A model generated the notes under the pieces. It was given only the letters and a program-made list of their open reading frames with translations, was not told where the DNA came from and searched no databases. The position numbers were made by a program, and so were the translations under genes. Positions 14,159 through 23,875 of a stretch of DNA of 64,000 bases are shown here, in pieces; position 1 is the first letter of the stretch; each line of letters starts with the position of its first letter. Origin of the DNA: Verrucomicrobiota bacterium (GTDB taxonomy: Bacteria > Verrucomicrobiota > Verrucomicrobiia > Verrucomicrobiales > Verrucomicrobiaceae); assembly GCA_017301975.1 (NCBI GenBank), contig JAFLEI010000005.1, forward strand, positions 124,001 to 188,000, read 5' to 3'.

Positions 14159-15967
14159 ATGACCATGTCTTCCGCTCCTGCCACCACCCTCTCTTCCGAC
14201 CGTTGGTCCCTCGAATCCTGGTTCTCCGGCTTCGGCAATCCTGACTACACCGACTTCAAAGCCGTCCTTGTGACCGATGTCGAGGCGCTTAAGACGCAGG
14301 CCGCTTCGCTCGCAGGTGACACGTTTGAATTCGTCCGCGTGATCAATTCCCTGGAATCTCTGAGCGAGCGCCTCGGCCATCTTTCAGCCTACCTTGGCTG
14401 CCTCTCCGCGGATGATGCAAACGACGAGGCCGTGAAGGCCGATGAGGCTTGGATCTCCACGCTTGAGGCTGAAAGTACCAAGCTGATGGCCTCTCTGCGC
14501 GCCGCACTTGCTGCCTTGAGCGATGCGGCATTCTCCCTTCTCCTTGCCGATCCCTCCTTGAAAAATGCCGAGCACGCCGTCCAGCGCATGCGGTACGAAG
14601 GTCAGCACCAGATGAAGTCGGAAATGGAAGCCCTCGCCGCTGACCTCAATGTGAACGGCCTTCACGCCTGGGGTCGTCTCTACGACACCCTCACCGGCAA
14701 GATGGAATTCGAAATGACCTTCCCGGACGGCCACAAGGAAATCGTGCCGATGTCACGCCGTCGTGCGCTGATGTCGGAACCCGACCGCAAACTGCGCGAG
14801 GCCGCCTTCAACGACGGACAGAAGCCATGGAATGATAACGCCGTGACACTCGCCGCCGGTTTAAACGGCATCGCAGGCACGCGCCTTAGCCTCTACGGCC
14901 GCCGTGGCCTGCCTCACTTCCTGGACACTCCGTTGTTCGATGGCGCAATGAGCCGCAAATCTCTCGATGCGATGATGGAGGCCATCCAAACGCACATCGA
15001 ACTTCCACGTCGTGCATTGAGAAAAGCCGCGAAACTGCAGGGCACCTCCGCCCTGCACTACTTCGATCTCGAAGCCCCGCAGATCGCCGCCCCGGATGAA
15101 AAAGAGCTCACCTGGGACGAAGCCTGCAACACAGTCGACCACGCCTTCAGCGCAGCCTACCCGCAGCTCGGCGAATACTTCCGCGAGATGCTCGCAAAGC
15201 GTTGGATCGAGGCGCAGCCACGCGCCGGCAAACGCCCCGGCGCATTTTGCACCGGCTCCCAGCTCAAGCGCGAAGAACGCGTGTACATGACCTTCCACCG
15301 CACCGTGCATGACATGGTCACACTTGCCCATGAAGTCGGCCATGCCTGGCATTCCTGCGTTCTGCGCCCCGCGCGTACCTTTGCGGCAAACTACCCGATG
15401 ACGCTCGCCGAAACGGCCTCGAATTTTGGTGAGATGATCCTGCTCAACGGCCTCATGAACAATCCCGGCATCACCGAGGCCACGAAGGCCTACCTGCTGG
15501 ATCAGGAGATGCTGCGGGCCCATGCCTACCTCATCAACATCCCGATGCGCTACGAGTTCGAAAAAGCCTTCTACACCGAGCGCGCCAGCGGAGAGGTGAG
15601 CGTGAGCCGCCTCAGCGCGCTCATGACCGAAGCACAGCGCAAGCTCTACGGCGACACACTGCTCGACGATGGCACCGACCCCATGTTCTGGGCCTACAAA
15701 ATGCATTTCTTCATCACCGGCGTCTCCTTCTACAACTTCCCCTACGTCTTCGGCTACCTGCTGAGCCAGGCCCTGTTCGCGCGCTTCAAAGCCGAAGGTC
15801 CGTCCTTCCTGCCCCGCTACGAGGCCTTCCTCTCCATGACCGGCAGCGCCACCTGCGAGGAAGTGGTGAAGCAAAGCCTCGGTGAAGACATCACCCAGCC
15901 CGAATTCTGGGCCACGGCCCTGAAAGCCATTGAACCGACGCTGACGGCCTATGAGGCACTGAAGTGA
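14159..15967 (+). CDS. M3-family oligoendopeptidase (PepF type)
   Basis: A 602-residue protein, the usual size for PepF-like M3 peptidases; a second ATG lies two codons in. TLAHEVGHAWHS contains the HExxH zinc site (about residues 391-395), and LAETASNFGEMIL downstream supplies the third zinc ligand, Glu. No signal peptide is present, so it acts in the cytoplasm on short peptides. The N-terminal third is helical, as expected for the lid of this fold. It stands between the REP-like element and the sulfatase gene. It may supply amino acids together with the PepD dipeptidase at 22244, but they are not in one operon. Confidence 0.9.
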   Translation: MTMSSAPATTLSSDRWSLESWFSGFGNPDYTDFKAVLVTDVEALKTQAASLAGDTFEFVRVINSLESLSERLGHLSAYLGCLSADDANDEAVKADEAWISTLEAESTKLMASLRAALAALSDAAFSLLLADPSLKNAEHAVQRMRYEGQHQMKSEMEALAADLNVNGLHAWGRLYDTLTGKMEFEMTFPDGHKEIVPMSRRRALMSEPDRKLREAAFNDGQKPWNDNAVTLAAGLNGIAGTRLSLYGRRGLPHFLDTPLFDGAMSRKSLDAMMEAIQTHIELPRRALRKAAKLQGTSALHYFDLEAPQIAAPDEKELTWDEACNTVDHAFSAAYPQLGEYFREMLAKRWIEAQPRAGKRPGAFCTGSQLKREERVYMTFHRTVHDMVTLAHEVGHAWHSCVLRPARTFAANYPMTLAETASNFGEMILLNGLMNNPGITEATKAYLLDQEMLRAHAYLINIPMRYEFEKAFYTERASGEVSVSRLSALMTEAQRKLYGDTLLDDGTDPMFWAYKMHFFITGVSFYNFPYVFGYLLSQALFARFKAEGPSFLPRYEAFLSMTGSATCEEVVKQSLGEDITQPEFWATALKAIEPTLTAYEALK

Positions 15968-16006
15968 GCGCAAGACGCATGCGTGGCCTGCGTTTCAGCG
16001 GCCACC

Positions 16007-17401
16007 ATGCGCCTCATACTTGCCTTCCTGCTGCTCGCCCTCACGGCTTCTGCCGCTGACAAGCCCAACGTTCTGTTCATCTCCATCGATGACCTCAATC
16101 ACTGGGTGGGCTACCTCGGCCGCAACAAGCAGTCGATCACGCCCAACATCGACAAGCTCGCCGCCCGGGGCTTGCGCTTCACGCACAGCTACTGTTCCGC
16201 GCCCGTGTGCAATCCCTCCCGTGCTTCGCTCATGAGCGGCATGCGCCCGGGCCAGACCGGCGTGTATGACAACAACGAAGACTGGCGTCCCGTCATTCCC
16301 GAAGAGAAGACTCTCACCCATGCCTTCCGCCAGGGCGGCTACTTCGTCTGCGGCGCAGGCAAGATTTATCACGAAAGCTACAAGCGCCTCGAAGACTGGG
16401 ACGACTACCTCAAAAACGAAGGCGGCACGCCCAAGGTCCCCAAAGGCCAGGGCGATGGTGTTGGCGGCATCAAGTTTGCGCCGCTCGACTGCAAGGATGA
16501 AGACCTCAACGACTGGCACATCGTCAACTACTGCATCGATCAGCTCGGCAAGCCGCAAGACAAACCCTTCTTCCTCGCCTGCGGCATTCACAAGCCCCAC
16601 ATGCCTTGGAATGTCCCCAAGAAGTACTATGACATGCACCCGCTCGATAAGATCGAGCTGCCACCGTACAAAAAGGACGACCTCGCCGACGTGCCACCTT
16701 CTGGTATCAAAATGGCCAAGCCTGACGGCGACCATGCCGAGATGGTCAAAAGTGGCCGCTGGAAAGAGGCCATCCAGGGCTACCTCGCCGCCGCCAGCTA
16801 CACGGACATGCTCATCGGCCGCCTCATGGAAGCCTATGACAAAAGCCCGCACAAGGCCAACACCGCCATCGTCTTCTGGGGCGATCACGGCTGGCATCTC
16901 GGTGAGAAGGATCACTGGCGTAAATTCGCCCTATGGGAGGAAGCCACCCGCGCCCCCCTCATCTGGGTCGTCCCCGGCCTGACCAAGCCTGACAGTGTGT
17001 GCGAGCGCACCGTCGATTTCACCTCCGTCTTCCCCACCCTCACCGATCTCTGCGGCCTGCCCACTCCAGCACATGTGGAGGGCAAAAGCATCAGGCCGCT
17101 TCTTGCCGATCCGGCCTCGGCGTGGGACACGCCTGCCGTGACCACCTACGGCCGCAACAACCACGCCGTGCGCAGCGAAGGCTGGCGCTACATCCATTAC
17201 GCGAATGGAGACGAGGAACTCTACAATGAGGCCACCGACCCCTACGAATGGACCAACCTCGCCCAGGATCCGCAATATGCGGGCACCAAGGCCGAACTCG
17301 CCAAACATCTCCCAGCCACGAACAATCCCACGGCAGACGCCGGAAAAGCCGAGGAAAAGAAGGCGAAAAAGCTGCTCAAAAAAGCCAGGGAGGCGAAGTG
17401 A
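16007..17401 (+). CDS. Exported sulfatase, iduronate-2-sulfatase-like
   Basis: ATG 16007 gives 464 residues with signal peptide MRLILAFLLLALTASAADK. NVLFISIDDL carries the calcium-binding Asp pair, and APVCNPSRASLMSG the C-x-P-x-R signature (Cys68), whose Cys must be oxidised to formylglycine. FFLACGIHKPHMPW and FWGDHGWHLGEKDHW are further active-site blocks. The overall pattern resembles iduronate-2-sulfatase-type members (family S1). It removes sulfate esters from glycans such as mucin, glycosaminoglycans or algal polysaccharides. No formylglycine-generating enzyme is in the window. The DUF1549/1553 gene follows after 20 bases. Confidence 0.9.
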   Translation: MRLILAFLLLALTASAADKPNVLFISIDDLNHWVGYLGRNKQSITPNIDKLAARGLRFTHSYCSAPVCNPSRASLMSGMRPGQTGVYDNNEDWRPVIPEEKTLTHAFRQGGYFVCGAGKIYHESYKRLEDWDDYLKNEGGTPKVPKGQGDGVGGIKFAPLDCKDEDLNDWHIVNYCIDQLGKPQDKPFFLACGIHKPHMPWNVPKKYYDMHPLDKIELPPYKKDDLADVPPSGIKMAKPDGDHAEMVKSGRWKEAIQGYLAAASYTDMLIGRLMEAYDKSPHKANTAIVFWGDHGWHLGEKDHWRKFALWEEATRAPLIWVVPGLTKPDSVCERTVDFTSVFPTLTDLCGLPTPAHVEGKSIRPLLADPASAWDTPAVTTYGRNNHAVRSEGWRYIHYANGDEELYNEATDPYEWTNLAQDPQYAGTKAELAKHLPATNNPTADAGKAEEKKAKKLLKKAREAK

Positions 17402-17421
17402 GCACCGTTTGACTGGGCTCT

Positions 17422-19614
17422 ATGAAAGCATTCACGCGCACGCTTTTCATCACGCTCGCTTTCGCCCTTGCTGCGAAAGCCAATGAGGCCTCGCAGCAGA
17501 TCGACGCCCTCCTCGCCAAAGACTGGCAGCAGCACAAGCTCACCGCCAATCCGCCCGCCTCCGACGAAACCCTCGTCCGTCGCCTCTACCTCGACATCAT
17601 CGGCCGCATCCCCACTCTGCAAGAAGCCCAGTCCTTCCTCGCCAGCACCGACATAGACAAGCGCGCCAGGCTCATCGATCAACTCCTCGCCAGCGAGGGA
17701 TACAATCAGCGCATGTTCCATTTCTGGGCCGATCTCCTCCGCGTCCAGACCCGCTCCAACGGCGGACAGGGGGACATGACCTCCAAGCCCTACCTCGAGC
17801 ACGTGAAGCGGCGCATTCGCGAAAACATGCCCTATGACGCCTTCGTGCATGAGCTCCTCACCGCCCAGGGCAAAGTGTGGGACAACCCCGCCATCGGCTA
17901 CTACATGCGCGACATCGGCATGCCGCTGGACAATCTCGCCAACACCACCCGCGTCTTCCTCGGCACCCGCATCGAGTGTGCCCAGTGCCACAATCACCCC
18001 TTCGACAAATGGACGCAGATGCAGTTCTACCAGATGGCGGCCTTTACCTACCCCCTGGAGACGAACTTCACCGGCATCGCCCAGCAAAAGGGCGCGATCG
18101 ACCTGATGGTGCAGGCAAGAAAAAAGCCCGAGATGGAAGCTGCCACGCGCAACATGGGCCGCGTCTTCGAAAACCTCGGCGACTTCGTCCGCTACAGCAA
18201 AGTCCAGGCCCTACCCGCCCGCCAGCTCAAGCTTCCGCACGACTACCAATACCCCGACGCCAAACCCAAGGACGTCATCTCTCCGCTGACCATGCTCGGC
18301 AAATCCGTGAAATGCGAGCCCACCGGCGAGACGACCCAAGCCTTCGCCGACTGGCTGACCTCCCCTGAAAACCCACGCTTCACCACCGTCATCGCGAACC
18401 GCCTTTGGAAGCAGGTCTTCGGCGCAGGATTGATCGAACCCGTGGATGAAATCATGGACAGCACCGTGGCTTCCAATCCGGCGCTCATGAAACACCTTGA
18501 GCAACTCATGCGCGAAAACCGCTACGACTTGAAAGCCTGCCTCCGCGTCCTCTACAACACGCAGGCTTATCAAAACGACGCCACCCGCGCAGAGCTCTAT
18601 GCCGGTGAAGTCTGCCACTTCACAGGCCCCCTGCTCCGTCGTATGACCGCCGAGCAGATCTACGACTCCTTCGTCACCCTCATCCAGCCCACACCCGATC
18701 TCCCGCGCCGGCACGGAATCGACAGCGAGATGGCGCAGAAAATCGTCTATCGCGGCAAGCTCAGCGATGCCCTCGACCTGCTGACCTCGCAGGAAATCTT
18801 CGACGGCGCCGCCAGGGCTTCCGAAGGTTACGAACGCATCGCCAAACGCTCCAAGGTGCTGCGGGACCAATACACCGCCGCTCAGAAGGCCAAGGACAAG
18901 CCCCTGATCGAGAAGCTCAATCTGGAAATCCGTTCCCTTGAATTCGTCGCACGCACCGGCATCCACGACTACGTCGTCGTCCCCGCTGTCGCCCGCCTGT
19001 ACACAAATAAAACCGGCAAGCCCGCCCCTCCGCCTATCCCCGTCAAACAACCCACCCTCGAAGAACTGAAAAAAGCCGGCCAGAATCGCGCCTACATCAA
19101 CGTCCCCGGCTACGACATCGATCAAGCCATCCCCCGCGAAGAAAAAACCGCCGAGCAGGCACGCGAAGACCTCTACCGCGAGGAAATCAAACGCTTCGCG
19201 ATCACTGACACCGACCCCTACCTCAAGGCCCGCCGCGCCCATGCCAAAGACTGGCCCCGCGCGGCAGACCTCGAATCTCCCGCGCCCCGCGGACACTACC
19301 TGCGTGAGTTCGGCCAGAGCGACCGCGACATCATTGAGAACGCCAGCACCGACGCCAGCATGCCCCAGGCCCTCGTCTTGATGAACAGCGAATTGTTCCA
19401 AAGCATTCTCAAACCGCACACCCAGCTCAAAATCAATCTGAGCACCGCGAAGTATCCCGACGAACAGCTCACCACAGTTTATCAAACACTGCTCTCTCGC
19501 GCTCCCACCGCCGCCGAGAAAGCCGCCTGGACCCAGGCCGAGCAGACTGGCCTCAACATCGAGGACCTCGTCTTCGCGCTGATCAACACCCAGCAGTTCA
19601 TTTTTATACGCTGA
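17422..19614 (+). CDS. Exported DUF1549/DUF1553 protein
   Basis: A 730-residue protein with signal peptide MKAFTRTLFITLAFALAAKA. The DUF1549 half contains LVRRLYLDIIGRIPT and ECAQCHNHPFDKW (about residue 189), a CxxCH motif that could bind haem c. The DUF1553 half has FADWLTSPENPRFT and ANRLWKQVFGAGLIEPVDE and ends near LINTQQFIFIR. Proteins of this type are greatly expanded in Planctomycetota and Verrucomicrobiota and lie beside sulfatases; their function is unknown. The usual partner, a DUF1501 protein, is absent, and a Tat-dependent FAD oxidoreductase follows instead, 54 bases on. There is no N-terminal planctomycete cytochrome C domain. Confidence 0.88.
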   Translation: MKAFTRTLFITLAFALAAKANEASQQIDALLAKDWQQHKLTANPPASDETLVRRLYLDIIGRIPTLQEAQSFLASTDIDKRARLIDQLLASEGYNQRMFHFWADLLRVQTRSNGGQGDMTSKPYLEHVKRRIRENMPYDAFVHELLTAQGKVWDNPAIGYYMRDIGMPLDNLANTTRVFLGTRIECAQCHNHPFDKWTQMQFYQMAAFTYPLETNFTGIAQQKGAIDLMVQARKKPEMEAATRNMGRVFENLGDFVRYSKVQALPARQLKLPHDYQYPDAKPKDVISPLTMLGKSVKCEPTGETTQAFADWLTSPENPRFTTVIANRLWKQVFGAGLIEPVDEIMDSTVASNPALMKHLEQLMRENRYDLKACLRVLYNTQAYQNDATRAELYAGEVCHFTGPLLRRMTAEQIYDSFVTLIQPTPDLPRRHGIDSEMAQKIVYRGKLSDALDLLTSQEIFDGAARASEGYERIAKRSKVLRDQYTAAQKAKDKPLIEKLNLEIRSLEFVARTGIHDYVVVPAVARLYTNKTGKPAPPPIPVKQPTLEELKKAGQNRAYINVPGYDIDQAIPREEKTAEQAREDLYREEIKRFAITDTDPYLKARRAHAKDWPRAADLESPAPRGHYLREFGQSDRDIIENASTDASMPQALVLMNSELFQSILKPHTQLKINLSTAKYPDEQLTTVYQTLLSRAPTAAEKAAWTQAEQTGLNIEDLVFALINTQQFIFIR

Positions 19615-19668
19615 AGTGAGCGCAAGTCTTTGATAGCTCGATGCCCGGCTGTTCGTCATAGTGGCTTC

Positions 19669-21090
19669 ATGAAGCCCGCCCCCGTTTCCCGCCGTCATTT
19701 TCTTCACGCCGCCCTCGCCGGTGGCGCGGCCAGCCAAAGTTTGGCCATGGCGGCTGACGCCCCTGCTGCCAAGCAAGGCATGTTTGCCGAACTCGCCCAC
19801 GAGATTCCCCTGGCCAATGATGCCGATGTCATCGTCTGCGGCGCCGGACCCGCCGGCGTCACAGCAGCTATCACCGCTGCACGCGCAGGCGCCAAGGTGC
19901 GCTTGTTTGAATGGCGCGGCTGCCTCGGCGGTATCTGGACCGCCGGCCTCCTCGGCTACTTCCTCGACTTCAACAAACCCGGCTTCGCCAAGGAACTGCG
20001 CGACAAGCTCGACGCCCGCGGCGCCCGCGCAAACTCCACCAGCACCAGCCGTTTCTGCTACGATCCCGAAGCCTTGAAGCTTCTTCTCGAAGAGATCTGC
20101 GTCGAAGCCGGAGTGAAATTCCAATACCACACCAAAGTCTGCGCCGCCTTTCGCGAAGGCAGGCGCCTCACCACCATCGTCACAGAATCCAAATCAGGCC
20201 GTCAGGCATGGAAGGCTCCTGTGTTCATCGACACCACCGGCGATGGCGATCTCGGCTTTCAGGCAGGCTGCTCCTTCGAAATTGGCGAAGCCGCCGAATG
20301 CCCCTGCCAGCCCCTGTCTCTCAATGCGCTTCTCGTCGTGAAGGACGTCGAAAAGCTCCGCGAGTTCGTACGCTTCGGCCAGCCGCTGCCCGGCGAAAAC
20401 ACCGACGGTGAAAAGAAAAAGCGCATCAAGGACGCCATCGTGAGCACCGGCCATTTCCCCTCTTATGCCGGTGCCACGCTCTGGCATGTGAGCGGCAACC
20501 TCGTCTTCGCCATGATGAATCAGGAGTTCGGAATCAAGCCCTGGGACGCCGCAGAAATCACCGCCGCCACCGTACGCGCTCGTGCCGAAATGAATCTCAT
20601 GGTCAAGGGCCTGCGCAGTCTCGGCGGCCCTTGGGAAGGCATTCAGATCGTCGCCACCGCCGAACAAATCGGCGTGCGCGATGGCCGCCGCATCGTCGGT
20701 CGCTATCTCGTCAACAAGGAAGACCTCATCAAAGGCGCACGCTATGACGACGCCGTCGTTCGCGCCACCTTTGGCGTGGACATTCACGCCACGAGCGCGG
20801 AGCACAATCAAAAAGCAGCCACGCATGCCACCGGCATCAAAGTGAAGCCTTACGACATCCCCCTGCGCGCACTCATCGCCAAAGAAGTCGACGGCCTCAT
20901 GATGGCCGGACGCTGCATCAGCGGCGACTTCATCGCGCATGCGAGCTACCGCGTCACTGGCAATTCTGTCGGCATGGGCGAAGGAGCCGGCGTCATCGCC
21001 GCTCTCGCCGCCACTTCCAAGCGCCTCCCCCACGAGGTCCCCTGGACCGAAGGAGAAGCCAAACTAAAATCCATGGGCCAGCGCGCATAG
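19669..21090 (+). CDS. Tat-exported FAD-dependent oxidoreductase
   Basis: ATG 19669 gives 473 residues starting with a twin-arginine signal (SRRHFLHAALAGGA). The Rossmann motif VIVCGAGPAGVTAAITAARAG is followed by LFEWRGCLGGIWTAGLLG. Late blocks IPLRALIAKEVDGLMMAGRC and VTGNSVGMGEGAGVIAALAA close the FAD-binding domain. It belongs to the FAD_oxidored family (PF12831) common in Verrucomicrobiota glycan clusters; substrate is unknown. It is the third gene of the sulfatase, DUF1549/1553 series and is followed by REP copy 4. Two further relatives lie at 31884 and 33940. Confidence 0.85.
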   Translation: MKPAPVSRRHFLHAALAGGAASQSLAMAADAPAAKQGMFAELAHEIPLANDADVIVCGAGPAGVTAAITAARAGAKVRLFEWRGCLGGIWTAGLLGYFLDFNKPGFAKELRDKLDARGARANSTSTSRFCYDPEALKLLLEEICVEAGVKFQYHTKVCAAFREGRRLTTIVTESKSGRQAWKAPVFIDTTGDGDLGFQAGCSFEIGEAAECPCQPLSLNALLVVKDVEKLREFVRFGQPLPGENTDGEKKKRIKDAIVSTGHFPSYAGATLWHVSGNLVFAMMNQEFGIKPWDAAEITAATVRARAEMNLMVKGLRSLGGPWEGIQIVATAEQIGVRDGRRIVGRYLVNKEDLIKGARYDDAVVRATFGVDIHATSAEHNQKAATHATGIKVKPYDIPLRALIAKEVDGLMMAGRCISGDFIAHASYRVTGNSVGMGEGAGVIAALAATSKRLPHEVPWTEGEAKLKSMGQRA

Positions 21091-21094
21091 TACA

Positions 21095-21133
21095 GTAGCC
21101 CTCTCGCTCCGCGAGAGGAGCCCAGCGCTCCGC
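21095..21133. repeat. REP-like palindromic element, copy 4
   Basis: GTAG (21095-21098), stem CCTCTCGC (21100-21107) with GCGAGAGG (21111-21118), loop TCC, then AGCCCAGCGCTCCGC. It sits between the FAD oxidoreductase stop (21090) and the converging LacI-type gene (stop at 21179). Confidence 0.7.
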
Positions 21134-21178
21134 AACCCATTGCGATTTGTTAATATACGAGGCTCCGTCCTCCCACCC

Positions 21179-22222
21179 TTACCGCATCCCCCGCACACTC
21201 GGCCCGTCCACCCACTTGGGCGGGATCATGATCTGCCTTGGCACCGCCGGCACGCCATGCTCATGCTGCGAAAGCTGTGTCACGATCAAATCAACCGCCG
21301 CCGCCGCCAGATGTTCACGCTGTTGATAAATGCCCGCAAACTCCTCCATCCTCGGCGTCCAGTCGTGCACCACAAAGCCGATGTCCTCCGGCACTCGCAG
21401 CCCCAGCCGCCGCAGCCAGCTCGGCACATGCGTGTCAAAGGTGATCAGCGCATCCGGCTCATGCTCGCGCATCCATCTGGCAAAAGCTTCGTAGCCTTTG
21501 CTGATGTCATTGTTCGCAAACAGCAGCAGCGGCACCCGGTCAGCCGGCGGCAGGCTCTGCTGCCAGTGAAACAACCCGCCGCTGTAGCCAAACTGCGAGC
21601 GGTTCACGATCCACTTCGTCACCGCCACACCGATCCGCTTGTAGCCGCGCGCACTGAGCTGGTCCGCAGCCATGTGAATCCCCAGCGTCATGTTTCCCGC
21701 ACACATGTGCAGCGCCGGGCTGCTCATCGCATTCCCAAAAGTCACCACAGCAAAAGGCGAGTAGTCGATCTTGCTGCATGGAAGCTGCATGCTCTGCGGC
21801 GACACGATCACTCCCTCAATCCCGCGCGCATGCAGGATCTTCTGCAGCCGCTTCGGCGTCAGCCCGTCCTTTCCCAGCCAGAACTCCTCCACCGCATAGC
21901 CATGACCATGCGCACGACTGCGAATGTCCTCAATCGGCACATACTGATACGAAGGCCCCAGCAAACCATCCTGCGGCACATGCTCACGGATCACGGCGAT
22001 CACCGCCCTGACTCGCTGCTGCTTCTTTCCACGCACCACCTGCATCATCCGCGCCAGGTGCGGGTCCGGCTGGTAGTTCAGCCGCTTCGCCTCCTTCAGC
22101 ACCTGCTCACGCTTCTCCGCGGAAACCTTCGGCGCACCACGCAGCACCCGCGAAACCGTCATCAATGAAAACCCGGTCGCACGGGCGATGTCTTTGAGCG
22201 TGGGCGCGGCGGTGGCAGGCAT
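21179..22222 (-). CDS. LacI-family transcriptional regulator
   Basis: A 347-residue regulator. The N-terminal helix-turn-helix TLKDIARATGFSLMTVSRVL (about residues 8-27) and hinge region are followed by a periplasmic-binding-protein-like sensor domain (GVIVSPQSM, GYKRIGVAVTKW, DALITFDTHVPSWL, DIGFVVHDWTP). Such proteins repress sugar-use genes and respond to a small ligand. It lies 21 bases downstream of the PepD gene on the same strand and probably shares its transcript. Targets could be the sialidase clusters on either side; palindromes at 24007-24040 are candidate operators. Confidence 0.9.
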   Translation of the reverse strand: MPATAAPTLKDIARATGFSLMTVSRVLRGAPKVSAEKREQVLKEAKRLNYQPDPHLARMMQVVRGKKQQRVRAVIAVIREHVPQDGLLGPSYQYVPIEDIRSRAHGHGYAVEEFWLGKDGLTPKRLQKILHARGIEGVIVSPQSMQLPCSKIDYSPFAVVTFGNAMSSPALHMCAGNMTLGIHMAADQLSARGYKRIGVAVTKWIVNRSQFGYSGGLFHWQQSLPPADRVPLLLFANNDISKGYEAFARWMREHEPDALITFDTHVPSWLRRLGLRVPEDIGFVVHDWTPRMEEFAGIYQQREHLAAAAVDLIVTQLSQHEHGVPAVPRQIMIPPKWVDGPSVRGMR

Positions 22223-22243
22223 GGTGTTGAACGGCCGTCAGAG

Positions 22244-23698
22244 CTACAGAGCTGCGAGCGTCGTCGTCAGCAGCTTCCAAAACTTCTGCGCAGACGAAAC
22301 ACTCGCGCATTCCTTCTCCGAATGCGCCTCATGAATGTTCGGACCAAACGAAATCATGTCCAGCCCCGGATACGCCATGGAGATCACCCCGCATTCCAGC
22401 CCCGCATGGCAGGCCCCCACCTTCACCTCCTCACCAAAGAGCTCACGATAAATCACCTTCATCTTCTCCAGAATCGGCGACTCCGCACTCGGGCTCCAGC
22501 CCGGATAGGGATCGCCCGATTTGACTTCGGCGCCGATGAGTTCAAACGGCGCTCGAAAAGCACGGGCCACATCCAGCTTGCTCGACTCCACCGAGCTCCG
22601 CTGCAGGCTGCTCCACTCCGCCTTGCCATTGCCTAGCGCGACGGTGGAGAAATTCGTGGACGCCTCCACCAGCCCGGGCACCACAGGGCTCATGCGATAG
22701 ACGCCATTCACCACCGCCTGCATGGCCAAAACGAGAGACTTCTGATGTGCTGCACCCATGACCCCAACTTCTCCGCCATCCACCTCAACAGGGATCGATT
22801 CGATGCTCAGCCCTGGCTCGATCAGGCGAAACTCCTCACGAATACCCGCCGCCTCACGCTCGAAGTTTTCCACAAACCGGGCTTCATCCAAAATCACCAC
22901 CTGCGCCACGCACTGCGCCGGAATGGCGTTTCGTGCACTGCCACCACGCATCGTCGAAAGCGCCACCACGTCCTCGCCACACGCGCTGAGCAGTCGCGCC
23001 ATGAGTTTGTTCGCGTTCGCACGCCCCTCATGGATCTGCAGCCCGGAGTGCCCGCCGCGCAGGCCGGAAACTCGGAGGGCCATTACCGGCGCGGCGGAGT
23101 CCTGCGCCACCTCGGTGTATTCAAATCGGCCCAGCGTGTCGATGCCACCCGCGCAGCCAATGGTGAAAGTGTCATCCTCCTCAGAGTCCAGATTCAGCAT
23201 CGTCTTGCCCGTCAGCAGTCCCGGCTGCAGCCCCAGCGCACCCCCCATGCCCTGTTCTTCATCCAAAGTGAAAAGCGCTTCGATGGGCGGGTGGGACAAA
23301 TCCTTCGCAGCCAGCACCGCCAAAATCGCCGCCACACCGAGACCGTTGTCAGCACCCAGCGTCGTGCCACGCGCCCGCACCCAGTCACCATCCACCCACA
23401 TGTCGATGCCCTGCTTGTCGAAATCAAATGTCACCCCGTCTCCGGCCTTGTGCACCATGTCCAGATGCGCCTGCATGATCACCACCGGCCGATCCTGCCG
23501 GTCTGCCGAAGCTGGCTTCTTGATGATGACATTGCCAGCACTGTCGAGCTGTGCCGCAAGTCCATGCAGTGCGGCGAATCCCAGCACAAATCCCACGACT
23601 CGTTCCTCGCGCTTGGACGGGCGCGGCACGGCATTAAGATCGGCAAAACAGTTCCAGAGAGCACTGGGTTCGAGGGCGCGAATGGCAGAGGAAGACAT
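22244..23698 (-). CDS. pepD: Aminoacyl-histidine dipeptidase, M20 family
   Basis: The ATG at about 23698 gives 484 residues, matching E. coli PepD (485). A longer frame to 23755 adds 19 residues of unconvincing sequence. Zinc-site blocks are MQAHLDMVHK (His), TTLGADNGLGVAA (bridging Asp), TLDEEQGMGGA (catalytic Glu and ligand Glu) and CHAGLECGV near the C terminus. The lid or dimer domain lies between. It hydrolyses Xaa-His and related dipeptides in the cytoplasm. The gene is divergent from the sialidase-like gene at 24162 and probably co-transcribed with the LacI-type regulator gene. Confidence 0.9.
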   Translation of the reverse strand: MSSSAIRALEPSALWNCFADLNAVPRPSKREERVVGFVLGFAALHGLAAQLDSAGNVIIKKPASADRQDRPVVIMQAHLDMVHKAGDGVTFDFDKQGIDMWVDGDWVRARGTTLGADNGLGVAAILAVLAAKDLSHPPIEALFTLDEEQGMGGALGLQPGLLTGKTMLNLDSEEDDTFTIGCAGGIDTLGRFEYTEVAQDSAAPVMALRVSGLRGGHSGLQIHEGRANANKLMARLLSACGEDVVALSTMRGGSARNAIPAQCVAQVVILDEARFVENFEREAAGIREEFRLIEPGLSIESIPVEVDGGEVGVMGAAHQKSLVLAMQAVVNGVYRMSPVVPGLVEASTNFSTVALGNGKAEWSSLQRSSVESSKLDVARAFRAPFELIGAEVKSGDPYPGWSPSAESPILEKMKVIYRELFGEEVKVGACHAGLECGVISMAYPGLDMISFGPNIHEAHSEKECASVSSAQKFWKLLTTTLAAL

Positions 23699-23875
23699 AA
23701 AAGTGGTATCATCAGGCTTGGGCCGAAGTGGCGGAATGCAAGCAAGTTCGTCCATCGAAAATCACCGGCATGAATGGCGCTCCGTTAAGGCCTGGCATCG
23801 TGAGTTTTACGTATCCCTTTGCATCGCGTTTTGAACCGCAGAATCCTTTTTGCATCATTGTTTTCGAGCGTTTTA

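Noticed and set aside
18211..20130. 639-residue open frame on the minus strand
   Set aside because: It is antisense to the DUF1549/1553 gene and the start of the FAD oxidoreductase gene, both well supported. Its product is low-complexity with no recognisable fold.
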